From: Mesorhizobium denitrificans
Lineage (GTDB): Bacteria > Pseudomonadota > Alphaproteobacteria > Rhizobiales > Rhizobiaceae
Reading direction: 5' to 3'
NCBI RefSeq assembly: GCF_003403035.1
Contig: NZ_QURN01000006.1
Coordinates: forward strand, 124,001-188,000
DNA: 64,000 nt
Of this stretch, positions 36,341-42,801 are shown piece by piece. The notes under the pieces were generated by a model. The model made no database searches, was not told the DNA's origin, and was given only the letters and a program-made list of their open reading frames with translations. Each line of letters starts with the position of its first letter. The first letter of the stretch is position 1. A program made the translations under genes and the position numbers.

Positions 36341-37477
36341 ATGGTTGTTTTGCAATTCGACGCCACCACGGTGCGGCCAATCCTTCCGGAAGAAGATTGT
36401 GAGTTCACAACCCTGCCCGCCAACGAGAACAAGGCAAGCGGCAATTCCGAACAATCAGTCATCCTATCGAGCGCCGAGTTCGTTAGGGGCTTCACGCCGC
36501 CCGACTATCTCATTGATGGGATAATCCAGTCGGGGTTCCTCTATAGCCTGACCGGACAGACGGGCAGCGGCAAGACCAATGTCGCGCTGCTATTTTCCGC
36601 CCACACGGCCCTCGGTCTGGTCTTGGCAGGTCGTGAAGTAGCGAAGGGTCGCGTTCTGTATTTTGCCGGCGAGAATCCCGATGATGTGAGAATGAGATGG
36701 ATCGGTCTTTGCCACGAGTTGCGTTGCAGGCCAGAGCGTATGGACGTTTATTTCAAGCCGGGGGTGTTTTCCATTCAGGCGCTGTACCACGAAGTCGCGC
36801 GCGAGGTTGGAATCTTGGGCGGCGTGTCGCTCATCATAGTTGACACCTCGGCGGCGTACTTTCCCGGCGATGATGAGAACGGCAATAAACAAATGGGCGA
36901 CTATGCGCGGCTTTTGCGAACGCTAACACAGATGCCAGGCAACCCCGCGGTCATCGCCGCCAGTCATCCCATCAAGGGTGCGCAATCAGAAAACTTGGTG
37001 CCGCGCGGCGGAAGTGGATTCTTGAACGAAGTGGATGGCAACCTGTCCTTAGCGAAACAGGGCGACCGTGTCAGCGAACTGCATACGCAGGGCAAATTTC
37101 GAGGCCCTGATTTTGATCCAATAACGTTCACCATGCCGACGATCTTTCCGCCTCAGTTGCGCGACAGTCGCGGACGTCCGATCCCGACAGTAATGGCGAA
37201 GATCGAGAGCGATGCGAATGTCGAAAGCCAGAAGGACAAGGCTGCAACAGACTCGTTCGACATGCTGGTGGCAATCACCGCCAATGGCAAAGCGAGCCTA
37301 GTCGATCTTGCGAAGCAACTCCGCTGGTTCAAACGCGACGGCCAAACGCCCGACAAGATCAAGGCCCAGCGAACCGTTGAAAAGCTGAAAAAGGACAAAC
37401 TCGTCACCTACGATCTTGATCGTTGGACAGTAACTACCAAGGGCAAAAACGCCGCAAATTCCCGCGTGAAACCGTGA
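36341..37477 (+). CDS. RepA-like hexameric ATPase/helicase with C-terminal winged helix
   Basis: 378 residues. The RecA-fold ATPase has Walker A GQTGSGKT (72-79), the family segment FAGENPDDVRMRW (108-120), Walker B LIIVD (164-168) and a sensor-like VIAASHPIKG. This is the RSF1010 RepA/AAA_25 helicase group. Residues of about 305-370 look like a winged helix (KASLVDLAKQLRW then RTVEKLKKDKLVTY), a possible DNA-binding part. The gene ends directly at the iteron region, so the protein may both recognise and unwind the origin. A 148-bp leader contains a hairpin (36205-36232). Confidence 0.8.
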   Translation: MVVLQFDATTVRPILPEEDCEFTTLPANENKASGNSEQSVILSSAEFVRGFTPPDYLIDGIIQSGFLYSLTGQTGSGKTNVALLFSAHTALGLVLAGREVAKGRVLYFAGENPDDVRMRWIGLCHELRCRPERMDVYFKPGVFSIQALYHEVAREVGILGGVSLIIVDTSAAYFPGDDENGNKQMGDYARLLRTLTQMPGNPAVIAASHPIKGAQSENLVPRGGSGFLNEVDGNLSLAKQGDRVSELHTQGKFRGPDFDPITFTMPTIFPPQLRDSRGRPIPTVMAKIESDANVESQKDKAATDSFDMLVAITANGKASLVDLAKQLRWFKRDGQTPDKIKAQRTVEKLKKDKLVTYDLDRWTVTTKGKNAANSRVKP

Positions 37478-37897
37478 TACGGTTCGCAAAAATCGTATCA
37501 TGCCCAAATCACCCAAAATTCAGGTAATTCGTCGCGCCACAACTGCGATCTCCCCCGTATCGTATCATGATACGATTTGACCTGATACGATGATACGGGC
37601 AGGGCAAAAAAAATTGTAAAAACAATTCGTTAAGCCCGTATCAGATACCGTATCGTATCATTTTCAAACCATTTAATTGGGGTGTGGGGGGGCATTTATG
37701 CCCCCACCCCAATGGTCGCACTGATCTACCGTATCGTATCACCCCAATCCCTAGGGTCGCCCTGATACGATACGGCAGATAGCAGATCGTAGATTCAGAG
37801 ATTCAAATTCCCCTGTGTTCGAGCGCTAGAAGGTGCCCACCAGACAGAGTTTACACAGTTTACGGTGTTTACAGGGATTACGCACATTACACAGTTT
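37475..37897. repeat. Iteron cluster, putative replication origin
   Basis: The 13-mer CCGTATCGTATCA occurs at 37555-37567, 37648-37660 and 37729-37741, and inverted at 37763-37775. Variants and half sites lie at 37475-37482, 37494-37501, 37583-37598 and 37636-37643. The first copy is part of a perfect 16-bp palindrome (37560-37575). Between the second and third copies is a long GC-rich hairpin (37676-37712), and an A-rich tract lies at 37606-37625. Downstream at 37850-37897 a second repeat set appears (ACACAGTTT twice, GTTTAC three times). No gene overlaps. This is the layout of an iteron-type oriV, next to helicase and primase genes. Confidence 0.75.
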
Positions 37898-38229
37898 CGA
37901 TAAGGGCGTTAGCAGGGTTTGAGATCGAGCATCAAAAACCACATGTGTGTGAATGATGTTGGATGAGCGTTATCGCGCGCAAAAGGTTCGCCGCGATAAT
38001 TGACGAGTGCGAGATTGGCGACTCCTCACGCGCATATGCGCGGACGCGGACGACCGTACTGGGATGCAAACTAACACATCGCCAGTTCTGACATCCCGCA
38101 TCGCACGTGGCGATGTGTCACCCGATACGCCCTACCACACCCATGTGGTTTTTAATCTCGTGCCGGAGTGCCATCCGATCAGCGAGATGAGATTCTTCCT
38201 TTCGTCAATCGAACGAAAGGAACCCTGAT
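37898..38229. other. Non-coding or weakly coding region after the origin
   Basis: 332 bp without a convincing gene. A 73-codon frame (38007-38228, GTG start) is open but its composition does not look like protein. CCACATGTG at 37939-37947 also occurs in a perfect 16-bp palindrome at 42254-42269 near the other end of the element. A CGAAAGGA-type ribosome site at the end serves the small gene at 38230. Confidence 0.4.
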
Positions 38230-38409
38230 ATGCGAACCGAACCCACTCTTTACGTCATCTTCGCTGATGGCGACCCCGATCAAATCTGTGAGACAGCGAC
38301 TATTGCCAAGCGTGAAGCCGCCGATCTTCGCAAGATGGGTTTTGAGACAAAAACGAAAACAGTTGCCGGATGGGAAGCTGCCGAACGGCTCATGGATGGG
38401 GGTCGCTGA
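38230..38409 (+). CDS. Hypothetical small protein
   Basis: 59 residues, MRTEPTLYVIFADGDPDQIC onwards, then a helical basic segment and GWEAAERLMDGGR. A purine-rich AAAGGA precedes the ATG by about 10 bases. The stop is one base before the start of the next gene, so they are likely co-translated. The family is not recognised. Confidence 0.5.
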   Translation: MRTEPTLYVIFADGDPDQICETATIAKREAADLRKMGFETKTKTVAGWEAAERLMDGGR

Positions 38410-38410
38410 C

Positions 38411-38632
38411 ATGACGACCGAGAAGAAATCCAAAACCGCTCCTGCAAAGAAGGAATCCCCGTTCGCACAAGCGCGCAAAATTTATTGGGCGAACCCATCC
38501 CAAGATCGCGCAACCTTTCTCGCTGCCTGTGCTGCGATCCAGATGAACACGGCGACCGCCAAAACGCGCTTCTATTGCCTGACCACAGGTCGAGACGCAT
38601 CTTGCAAGGACGAGGCACTTCGCGCCGCCTGA
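38411..38632 (+). CDS. Hypothetical small basic protein
   Basis: 73 residues, MTTEKKSKTAPAKKESPFAQ onwards: a Lys-rich N-terminus, then a helical part (SQDRATFLAACAAIQMNTATAKTR) that could be a helix-turn-helix. The frame is open upstream to 38168, overlapping the previous small gene; the ATG at 38411 directly after that gene is preferred. A terminator hairpin follows 24 bp later. The function is unknown. Confidence 0.5.
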   Translation: MTTEKKSKTAPAKKESPFAQARKIYWANPSQDRATFLAACAAIQMNTATAKTRFYCLTTGRDASCKDEALRAA

Positions 38633-38655
38633 TCCAAATCAATGTTCAATGCCGC

Positions 38656-38686
38656 AACCCGCGTCGAGAGGCGCGGGTTTCGTTTT
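38656..38686 (+). terminator. Intrinsic terminator inside the element
   Basis: AACCCGCG (38656-38663) pairs with CGCGGGTT (38672-38679) and is followed by TCGTTTTG. It closes the transcript of the small genes at 38230-38632. A second short inverted repeat (CAACTTT/AAAGTTG, 38689-38707) follows. Confidence 0.7.
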
Positions 38687-39056
38687 GTCAACTTTCCATC
38701 AAAGTTGGCCACGGCGCGAAATCCATTGGTGGATCACGATGCTTTGCCGCCTTATCCCAAGACTTTGCCAACATGCGCCTCAAAAAATCTCGCCGTACAG
38801 GCGATTTCTAGGCGCGACCCTCCCGACCTACGTCGAAACGCCTGTTCCGCCCCCACGGCTCAAGTATTCGGGGAACGCATAGGGTTTGATCGCCAACGCT
38901 CGCCCGATCCCGTAACACGCTGCACCTGCCAAATGCGACAACGTGCATTTTAGACAACAATAATGTCACTTTTCGGCTTGCCCTCATATTCATCAGCGTG
39001 GACCCTCCAATCACACGCCCGAGCATCGTGTACCCGACAACAAGGAACGATGCTCG
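38687..39056. other. Intergenic region of the element
   Basis: About 370 bp without a supported gene. A 103-codon plus frame (38642-38953) overlaps the terminator and is rich in Arg, Pro and Cys, typical of a chance frame. The right part (about 38940-39056) is more AT-rich and probably holds the promoter of the 39057-40804 gene group; AAGGAA at 39041 is its ribosome site. Confidence 0.4.
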
Positions 39057-39350
39057 ATGCACCTGATGAAGATTGAAGCGAAGCGAATGAGGCGCTCGAA
39101 AGGGGCGACTTACATGGACGTGTTTATGCGCACTGCCGATGAAGCCGGGCACCTGTTTGTTGACCGGATCACAGTCTCTCATCCGAAGCGCAAGCGGGAT
39201 GTGGCTATCGGCATTTGCAAGCGCGACAGCCTCGAACAACTCGCATCCCCTGACCAAACCATTCTGGTCGGGTTCTACGAAAGTCGGATCAGTGCTTACG
39301 GCACGGTCGATGGCAGGCGGACCCACATCTTGAATCCACACTTCATTTGA
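39057..39350 (+). CDS. Hypothetical protein of the element
   Basis: 97 residues, MHLMKIEAKRMRRSKGATYM onwards. It is basic at the N-terminus and then looks like a small beta-rich domain (LFVDRITVSHPKRKRDVAIG, TILVGFYESRISAYGTVDG). I do not recognise a family. It is first in a cluster of three genes with 11-bp and 4-bp gaps. Confidence 0.5.
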   Translation: MHLMKIEAKRMRRSKGATYMDVFMRTADEAGHLFVDRITVSHPKRKRDVAIGICKRDSLEQLASPDQTILVGFYESRISAYGTVDGRRTHILNPHFI

Positions 39351-39361
39351 AGGAACGAAAA

Positions 39362-39661
39362 ATGAGCAAGCAATTTGTGACCACAGGCTCGCAGGGCCAG
39401 CAGGAAGAGCGCTCTGTGACCCTGAATATGGAAGAGTTCGCCGAGAAAGTGGCGACTGCTGTCCATACCGAGATCACGAAAGCCATTGAGCCGTTGACCA
39501 CACGGATCGCCGAGCTGGAAAAGAAAGCGGCGAAAGAGAGCGGTAAGCGCGTGGACAATAAACTACACGAGTTCAAGTTGCCCAAAGCGGACGGGAGCGA
39601 CGACAGGCCTAAGTCTGTTGCCGATCAGCGTGGCTACAAACTGCCCAAGGCGGAGGACTGA
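39362..39661 (+). CDS. Hypothetical coiled-coil protein
   Basis: 99 residues, MSKQFVTTGSQGQQEERSVT onwards. A coiled coil spans about residues 20-60 (EKVATAVHTEITKAIEPLTT, RIAELEKKAAKE). The C-terminal third holds two similar short motifs, HEFKLPKADGSDD and GYKLPKAED. GAAGGAACG precedes the ATG. The function is unknown; it may oligomerise. Confidence 0.5.
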   Translation: MSKQFVTTGSQGQQEERSVTLNMEEFAEKVATAVHTEITKAIEPLTTRIAELEKKAAKESGKRVDNKLHEFKLPKADGSDDRPKSVADQRGYKLPKAED

Positions 39662-39665
39662 GGTC

Positions 39666-40304
39666 ATGACCATCCGAGATTATGATCTTACTCAGGTCTT
39701 CGATCCGTCCGACCTGTGGCCGAACGAGAACGATTGCCCTGATTACCCGATCTTCGAGAACGAACAATCACGGACGATGAATCCGCCGTTCACCCGTCAA
39801 GACGCCATGAACAGCCTTATGCGGATCAGGTACACGCTCAACAAAGGGACGGAGGATTTGCGTCCGCCGTCTAAGGCTGAGGCAGAAGAGGCAAAGGCTC
39901 GGTATTTCAAGAGCGGCACGCCGACAAACTGGCGTTGGAACAATCTTGGATTGGGTCATCTTCAACCGGCGCGGCTGGACAATGATGATGCTGATCTGAT
40001 CGTGACAGCGGTCCATTTGCGCGGCTTCATCCGAAAGATTGATGCAAAGCTTGATCGTAAGCTGGACGAGCGCGCAGATCGCGAACGCGCAGCACGTTCC
40101 GCCCTTGCTGACTATGCGGCCAACGCACCGAGGGTGAAGGCTGAGTTGGATTCGCTTGCCGAAGCCGCAGCACGTCACCAACAGCGCATGGGAGACGAGC
40201 AGGCGTTCTATCGCACACAAGAGTTGCGAAGGTCGCTTTCCGAGTTGCAGACGAAAGCGACTGCCGCCGCCAAAACGCTTGGCGTCGATTTGCCAGCGAT
40301 CTGA
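39666..40304 (+). CDS. Hypothetical protein of the element
   Basis: 212 residues, MTIRDYDLTQVFDPSDLWPN onwards. The N-terminal half has many aromatic and acidic residues; the C-terminal half (about 110-200) is a long, highly charged helical region (IRKIDAKLDRKLDERADRER). The start follows the preceding stop by 4 bp behind GGAGGACTGAGG. No known domain is seen. Two hairpins separate it from the next gene. Confidence 0.5.
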   Translation: MTIRDYDLTQVFDPSDLWPNENDCPDYPIFENEQSRTMNPPFTRQDAMNSLMRIRYTLNKGTEDLRPPSKAEAEEAKARYFKSGTPTNWRWNNLGLGHLQPARLDNDDADLIVTAVHLRGFIRKIDAKLDRKLDERADRERAARSALADYAANAPRVKAELDSLAEAAARHQQRMGDEQAFYRTQELRRSLSELQTKATAAAKTLGVDLPAI

Positions 40305-40349
40305 GTTCGGCGGCGCGCCTTTAGGCATGGGGCTAGAAGCTGCTGGATC

Positions 40350-40392
40350 ATGCCGGGGGAGGGTTCTGTCATCCTCTTCCCTCTCCCGGCAT
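40350..40392 (+). repeat. Long hairpin after the hypothetical gene
   Basis: ATGCCGGG (from 40350) pairs with CCCGGCAT (to 40392), continued by GGAGGG against CCCTCT, leaving a loop of roughly 15 bases. TTTG only weakly follows, so it may be a terminator for the upstream genes or an RNA structure. It stands 43 bp before a second strong hairpin. Confidence 0.55.
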
Positions 40393-40434
40393 TTGAACAG
40401 AACTAAGCGGCGGACCTGAGCCTCTGCCGCTGAT

Positions 40435-40482
40435 CGTCGGGAGATCGAGTTTCGGAAGGGGTTCCTGCTTGATCTCCCGACG
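40435..40482 (+). repeat. Second hairpin, leader of the TerS-like gene
   Basis: CGTCGGGAGATC (40435-40446) pairs perfectly with GATCTCCCGACG (40471-40482), an 18-24-base loop in between, followed by CTTTC. It ends 28 bp before the ATG at 40511. It could terminate upstream transcription or control translation of the downstream gene. Confidence 0.55.
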
Positions 40483-40510
40483 CTTTCAATCGAGCAAAGG
40501 ATTCGTTCAG

Positions 40511-40804
40511 ATGAGATTGACAAACGAGCGAGTTGCAACAGCACTGCACAATGCGGGTGGTATTGTTGCGCAAGCAGCAAAATTGTTGGGTTGCTCGCGC
40601 CAAAGCGTTTACGTGTATCTATCGGAAAATCCCGAGTTGCAGGCATTGCGTGAGCGTATCGAGACGGACTTGCTCAATCGGGCGAAAGATCGAGTTGCCG
40701 AAGGAATCCGAAACGGCGAACTGGAAGCCTCGCTTGTTTACTTGTCAGCAAAGAGCAAGACCGAAGCCATAAGGGCGCGGGTTGAGATTGTGACAGCGGA
40801 TTAA
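40511..40804 (+). CDS. Helix-turn-helix protein resembling small terminase subunits
   Basis: 97 residues starting MRLTNERVATALHNAGGIVA. A Fis/resolvase-type helix-turn-helix is clear (VAQAAKLLGCSRQSVYVYLSE) and is followed by helices ending in AEGIRNGELEASLVYLSAKS. This order, HTH, basic helix and an AI..G-type repeat, is seen in small phage terminase subunits, but plain DNA-binding proteins share it. AAAGGA precedes the ATG at 40511. If it is a TerS it could redirect packaging by a helper phage. No large terminase is in the element. Confidence 0.55.
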   Translation: MRLTNERVATALHNAGGIVAQAAKLLGCSRQSVYVYLSENPELQALRERIETDLLNRAKDRVAEGIRNGELEASLVYLSAKSKTEAIRARVEIVTAD

Positions 40805-40834
40805 CGTGGCGGACCGAAGCCCGCCACGTAGCCG

Positions 40835-41599
40835 TTAAGCGGCCTTTGGAGCAGGCAGCAAACGTGGCAGGAATTGAAGCGCTTCGCTGTCCCGACCTTT
40901 GAAGTAGTCGGTTGCTCTCAGCGGAAGCCATTCTTCGCGGAAATGCTTCCTCCAATCTGCAAGCAAGCTTTCAGGATAGGCCTTCGCCTGTACGCGTCTG
41001 CCATCCTCATAGGTGTGCCAGTATGTCGGCAGCGCGTCGGTATCAATGCCGTGTTTCTCACGAAGCCATTTGCAGAACATGCGCCCATGCGAGATGTCGG
41101 GAACCATACGCTCAGGCAACGTGTATCCCATCGCTTCCATAGGCGCGATCAGCGCCATTGTGAGTTCAGTGAGAATTGAGAAGTGACCAACCGGGACATT
41201 GCTTTGGTTCGCAACGTAACGACGAAGGTGGTAGGGCATTTCGGCGTTCTTTGGGGCGCCTTTGCCCGACATCCAATCATATACCCACTGGCTGACCTTC
41301 ACCGCGAAATGAGCAGAACACCATTGAGCGAGATGAATTGCCACTTGAGGGTGAACCCATGTGCCCTGCAACCGCGGGTCACCACCCTTAATAGAGACAA
41401 TCAAGTCCGAAACGGGAATTCCCGTTTCGGCGCTCAATGCTGATACGAAGTCGTCTGTCGTATTCAGCCGCGAATAGTCATGAAATCTCTTATTTACCGC
41501 GAGGCACATCGCCGTAGCGTTGATGTAGCCATCGTCCGGACGCTGGTAAATTACGGTGCCTTGAGCTTGATGCGGTATCAAATCGAAATGCTGCTGCAT
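40835..41599 (-). CDS. KilA-N domain protein
   Basis: 254 residues. The KilA-N fold is clear: GYINATAMCLAVNKRFHDY, SALSAETGIPVSDLIVSIKG, and GTWVHPQVAIHLAQWCSAHF, with a C-terminal helical part. KilA-N proteins are DNA-binding antirepressors or regulators of phages. AAGGAGG sits 8 bp before the ATG at 41599, so the longer frame to 41671 is not used. It is convergent to the rest of the element's genes, the usual position for a regulatory gene at an element's end. Confidence 0.8.
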   Translation of the reverse strand: MQQHFDLIPHQAQGTVIYQRPDDGYINATAMCLAVNKRFHDYSRLNTTDDFVSALSAETGIPVSDLIVSIKGGDPRLQGTWVHPQVAIHLAQWCSAHFAVKVSQWVYDWMSGKGAPKNAEMPYHLRRYVANQSNVPVGHFSILTELTMALIAPMEAMGYTLPERMVPDISHGRMFCKWLREKHGIDTDALPTYWHTYEDGRRVQAKAYPESLLADWRKHFREEWLPLRATDYFKGRDSEALQFLPRLLPAPKAA

Positions 41600-41715
41600 G
41601 TTTGGCCTCCTTGGCCCTGAAACATGCGATGCGGCGCTTTGACTCTTGACATGATGGGGGAGGATGTCCATCTATGCCCAAGTGATCACAAACGCCCACC
41701 GCAAGGTGGAAAATT

Positions 41716-41745
41716 GACCCGACGATGCTCTAACATCGTCGGGTC
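41716..41745 (-). terminator. Terminator upstream of the KilA-N gene
   Basis: GACCCGACGATG (41716-41727) and CATCGTCGGGTC (41734-41745) are perfectly complementary around a six-base loop. On the minus strand the stem is followed by AATTTT, so it would end transcripts of the small gene at 41970-42080. It insulates KilA-N from that gene. Confidence 0.75.
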
Positions 41746-41969
41746 GCTGCGTTTTAGAGGAACGAATTCTTCTAAAATCGATTAAATCTGGGTAATCTTT
41801 CTTTAAGATTCAAGACCCCGTAGTAATTTTCTTTCGTCAGGCCCGATTTGCCCTCTCTTCCCTGTGAATATGGGGGTGATTGACCAGTCGTTAACCATCG
41901 CTTTCTAGATTAGAACCGGACGGCAATCCCGCGAAGAACGACCGTCCGGCAGGTCACAACGGTTCCCCG
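41746..41969. other. AT-rich intergenic stretch of the element
   Basis: No gene is supported here. It contains TTAACCAT at 41891-41898, a sequence also used as a CtrA half site, and AT-rich stretches at 41755-41835. It may hold the promoter of the KilA-N gene, although that lies beyond the terminator at 41716-41745. Confidence 0.3.
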
Positions 41970-42080
41970 TTATTTCCTTTTGATGGTCTCCACTACATGC
42001 GTAGAGCTGTAGCGTTCTGCGGTGGACACTTTTGTGAAGCGGCCAGTTTTGGCAGAGCGACCGATCTTGATCTTAGTCAT
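41970..42080 (-). CDS. 36-residue conserved small protein
   Basis: It reads MTKIKIGRSAKTGRFTKVST and ends HVVETIKRK. The pattern of an IGR.AKTGRF start and a (V)VETIK(R)K end recurs in many short proteins of proteobacterial mobile elements and chromosomes. A GAAGGGAAGG site precedes the ATG, supporting translation. Too short for most gene finders. The function is unknown; a DNA- or toxin-binding role would be speculative. Confidence 0.6.
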   Translation of the reverse strand: MTKIKIGRSAKTGRFTKVSTAERYSSTHVVETIKRK

Positions 42081-42397
42081 TTCAATCACCTTCCCTTCTC
42101 GGGCAGTAGCCCGCGTCGTCAAGGCATTGCCGATTGGTCGGCGACTGGAATCGCAAGATCACTGATATAATAATTTAGCAGGTGTTCAGAGTCTATCCCG
42201 TGCGGTTTTCTATCATCACCGCCAAGAACGTCGCCACGGATAAAGGCATTCTCAAACCACATGTGGTTTCTGAGGCAATGCCCGTCGAGTTCTAATTCGA
42301 CTGCGGGGTAAAATATGGGAAAGGGGGCTCTCGCCCCCTTTTAGTCTCAGCGCAAAAACGCCGAAAAATCATTCAAAATCAATACGATATGATCGGA
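42081..42397. other. Right end of the element with palindrome and new rpmE terminator
   Basis: There is no gene. A perfect 16-bp palindrome, AAACCACATGTGGTTT, lies at 42254-42269; part of it recurs at 37935-37947. A hairpin AAAGGGGGC (42320-42328) with GCCCCCTTT (42333-42341) lies 57 bp after the rpmE stop on the minus strand, with TTT behind it on the minus and TTTT on the plus strand. It would replace the terminator that the insertion removed. Confidence 0.55.
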
Positions 42398-42433
42398 TTA
42401 GATGCCGAGATTCGCGAACTTGTTCTTGAACTT
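42398..42433. repeat. Right attachment repeat, within rpmE
   Basis: The 36 bp are identical to 32449-32484 and encode the last 11 residues and stop of L31. Insertion therefore leaves the L31 protein unchanged. Confidence 0.88.
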
Positions 42434-42619
42434 CGAGAGACGGCCACCACGATCGAGCAGGGTCTGCTGGCCGCCGGTCCATGCCGGGTGGGTGGTCGGG
42501 TCGATGTCGAGGTTCAGCGTGTCGCCTTCCTTGCCGTAGGTCGAACGCGTGAGATATTCGGTGCCGTCGGTCATGACGACCTTGATCGAATGATAATCGG
42601 GATGGATGCTAGCTTTCAT
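42398..42619 (-). CDS. rpmE: 50S ribosomal protein L31
   Basis: 73 residues, [20 protein letters not shown] to KNKFANLGI. It is the form without a zinc-binding cysteine quartet. L31 bridges the two ribosomal subunits. The gene is intact although a 9.9-kb element has been inserted at its 3' end: the last 36 bp are the attachment core. Its own terminator now lies at 32406-32425; a substitute hairpin is at 42320-42341. The start at 42619 is fixed by homology; the open frame goes further upstream. Confidence 0.95.
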   Translation of the reverse strand: MKASIHPDYHSIKVVMTDGTEYLTRSTYGKEGDTLNLDIDPTTHPAWTGGQQTLLDRGGRLSKFKNKFANLGI

Positions 42620-42736
42620 CGGTCTATCCTGGCTTGTCGGGGTGAGCGGCCTCGACATGCCCTGCGGCGATGTCACCCACTCGAAAATCTTGAAGCGCGC
42701 GGCATGTGAATGTACGGCTTCAGACGGTCGGGCTGG

Positions 42737-42765
42737 CCTATACAACAGCCTCGAAATAAGCACAA
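42737..42765 (-). promoter_or_regulatory. Promoter of rpmE
   Basis: On the minus strand TTGTGC (42765-42760), a 17-bp spacer and TATAGG (42742-42737) form a good sigma-70 promoter about 110 bp before the rpmE start. Transcription should begin near 42730. Confidence 0.6.
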
Positions 42766-42801
42766 GGCCGTGAAAGAGGCATTTCACACGGCCTGACAGG
42801 G

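Larger units (their letters stand above)
32449..42433. mobile_element. Integrative element inserted in the 3' end of rpmE
   Basis: Two identical 36-bp sequences at 32449-32484 and 42398-42433 bound a segment of 9,949 bp from repeat to repeat. The right one is the last 11 codons and stop of rpmE; the left is an orphan copy followed by the displaced terminator. Just inside the left end is a P4-type integrase. Cargo in order: integrase, AlpA-like protein, primase-polymerase, a zinc-cluster protein, an unknown, a RepA-like ATPase, iteron origin, five small unknowns, a TerS-like HTH protein, a KilA-N protein and a 36-residue protein. No capsid, tail, large terminase, relaxase or conjugation gene is present. 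Removal would give uninterrupted host order DUF1772 - rpmE - ABC exporter. The content fits a phage satellite or integrated plasmid-like element. Confidence 0.88.

Noticed and set aside
38007-38228. 73-codon frame after the iterons
   Set aside because: GTG start without a ribosome site and non-protein-like composition; it lies between origin repeats and a better-supported small gene.
38642-38953. 103-codon frame in the element
   Set aside because: It overlaps an intrinsic terminator, has no ribosome site and is rich in Arg and Pro.
41891-41898. TTAACCAT in the element as a CtrA site
   Set aside because: It is a single 8-mer without the second half and not placed before a convincing gene; chance in AT-rich sequence is likely.
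32449-42433. Integrative conjugative element or complete prophage
   Set aside because: No relaxase, type IV secretion, capsid, portal, tail, large terminase or lysis gene is found in the segment.
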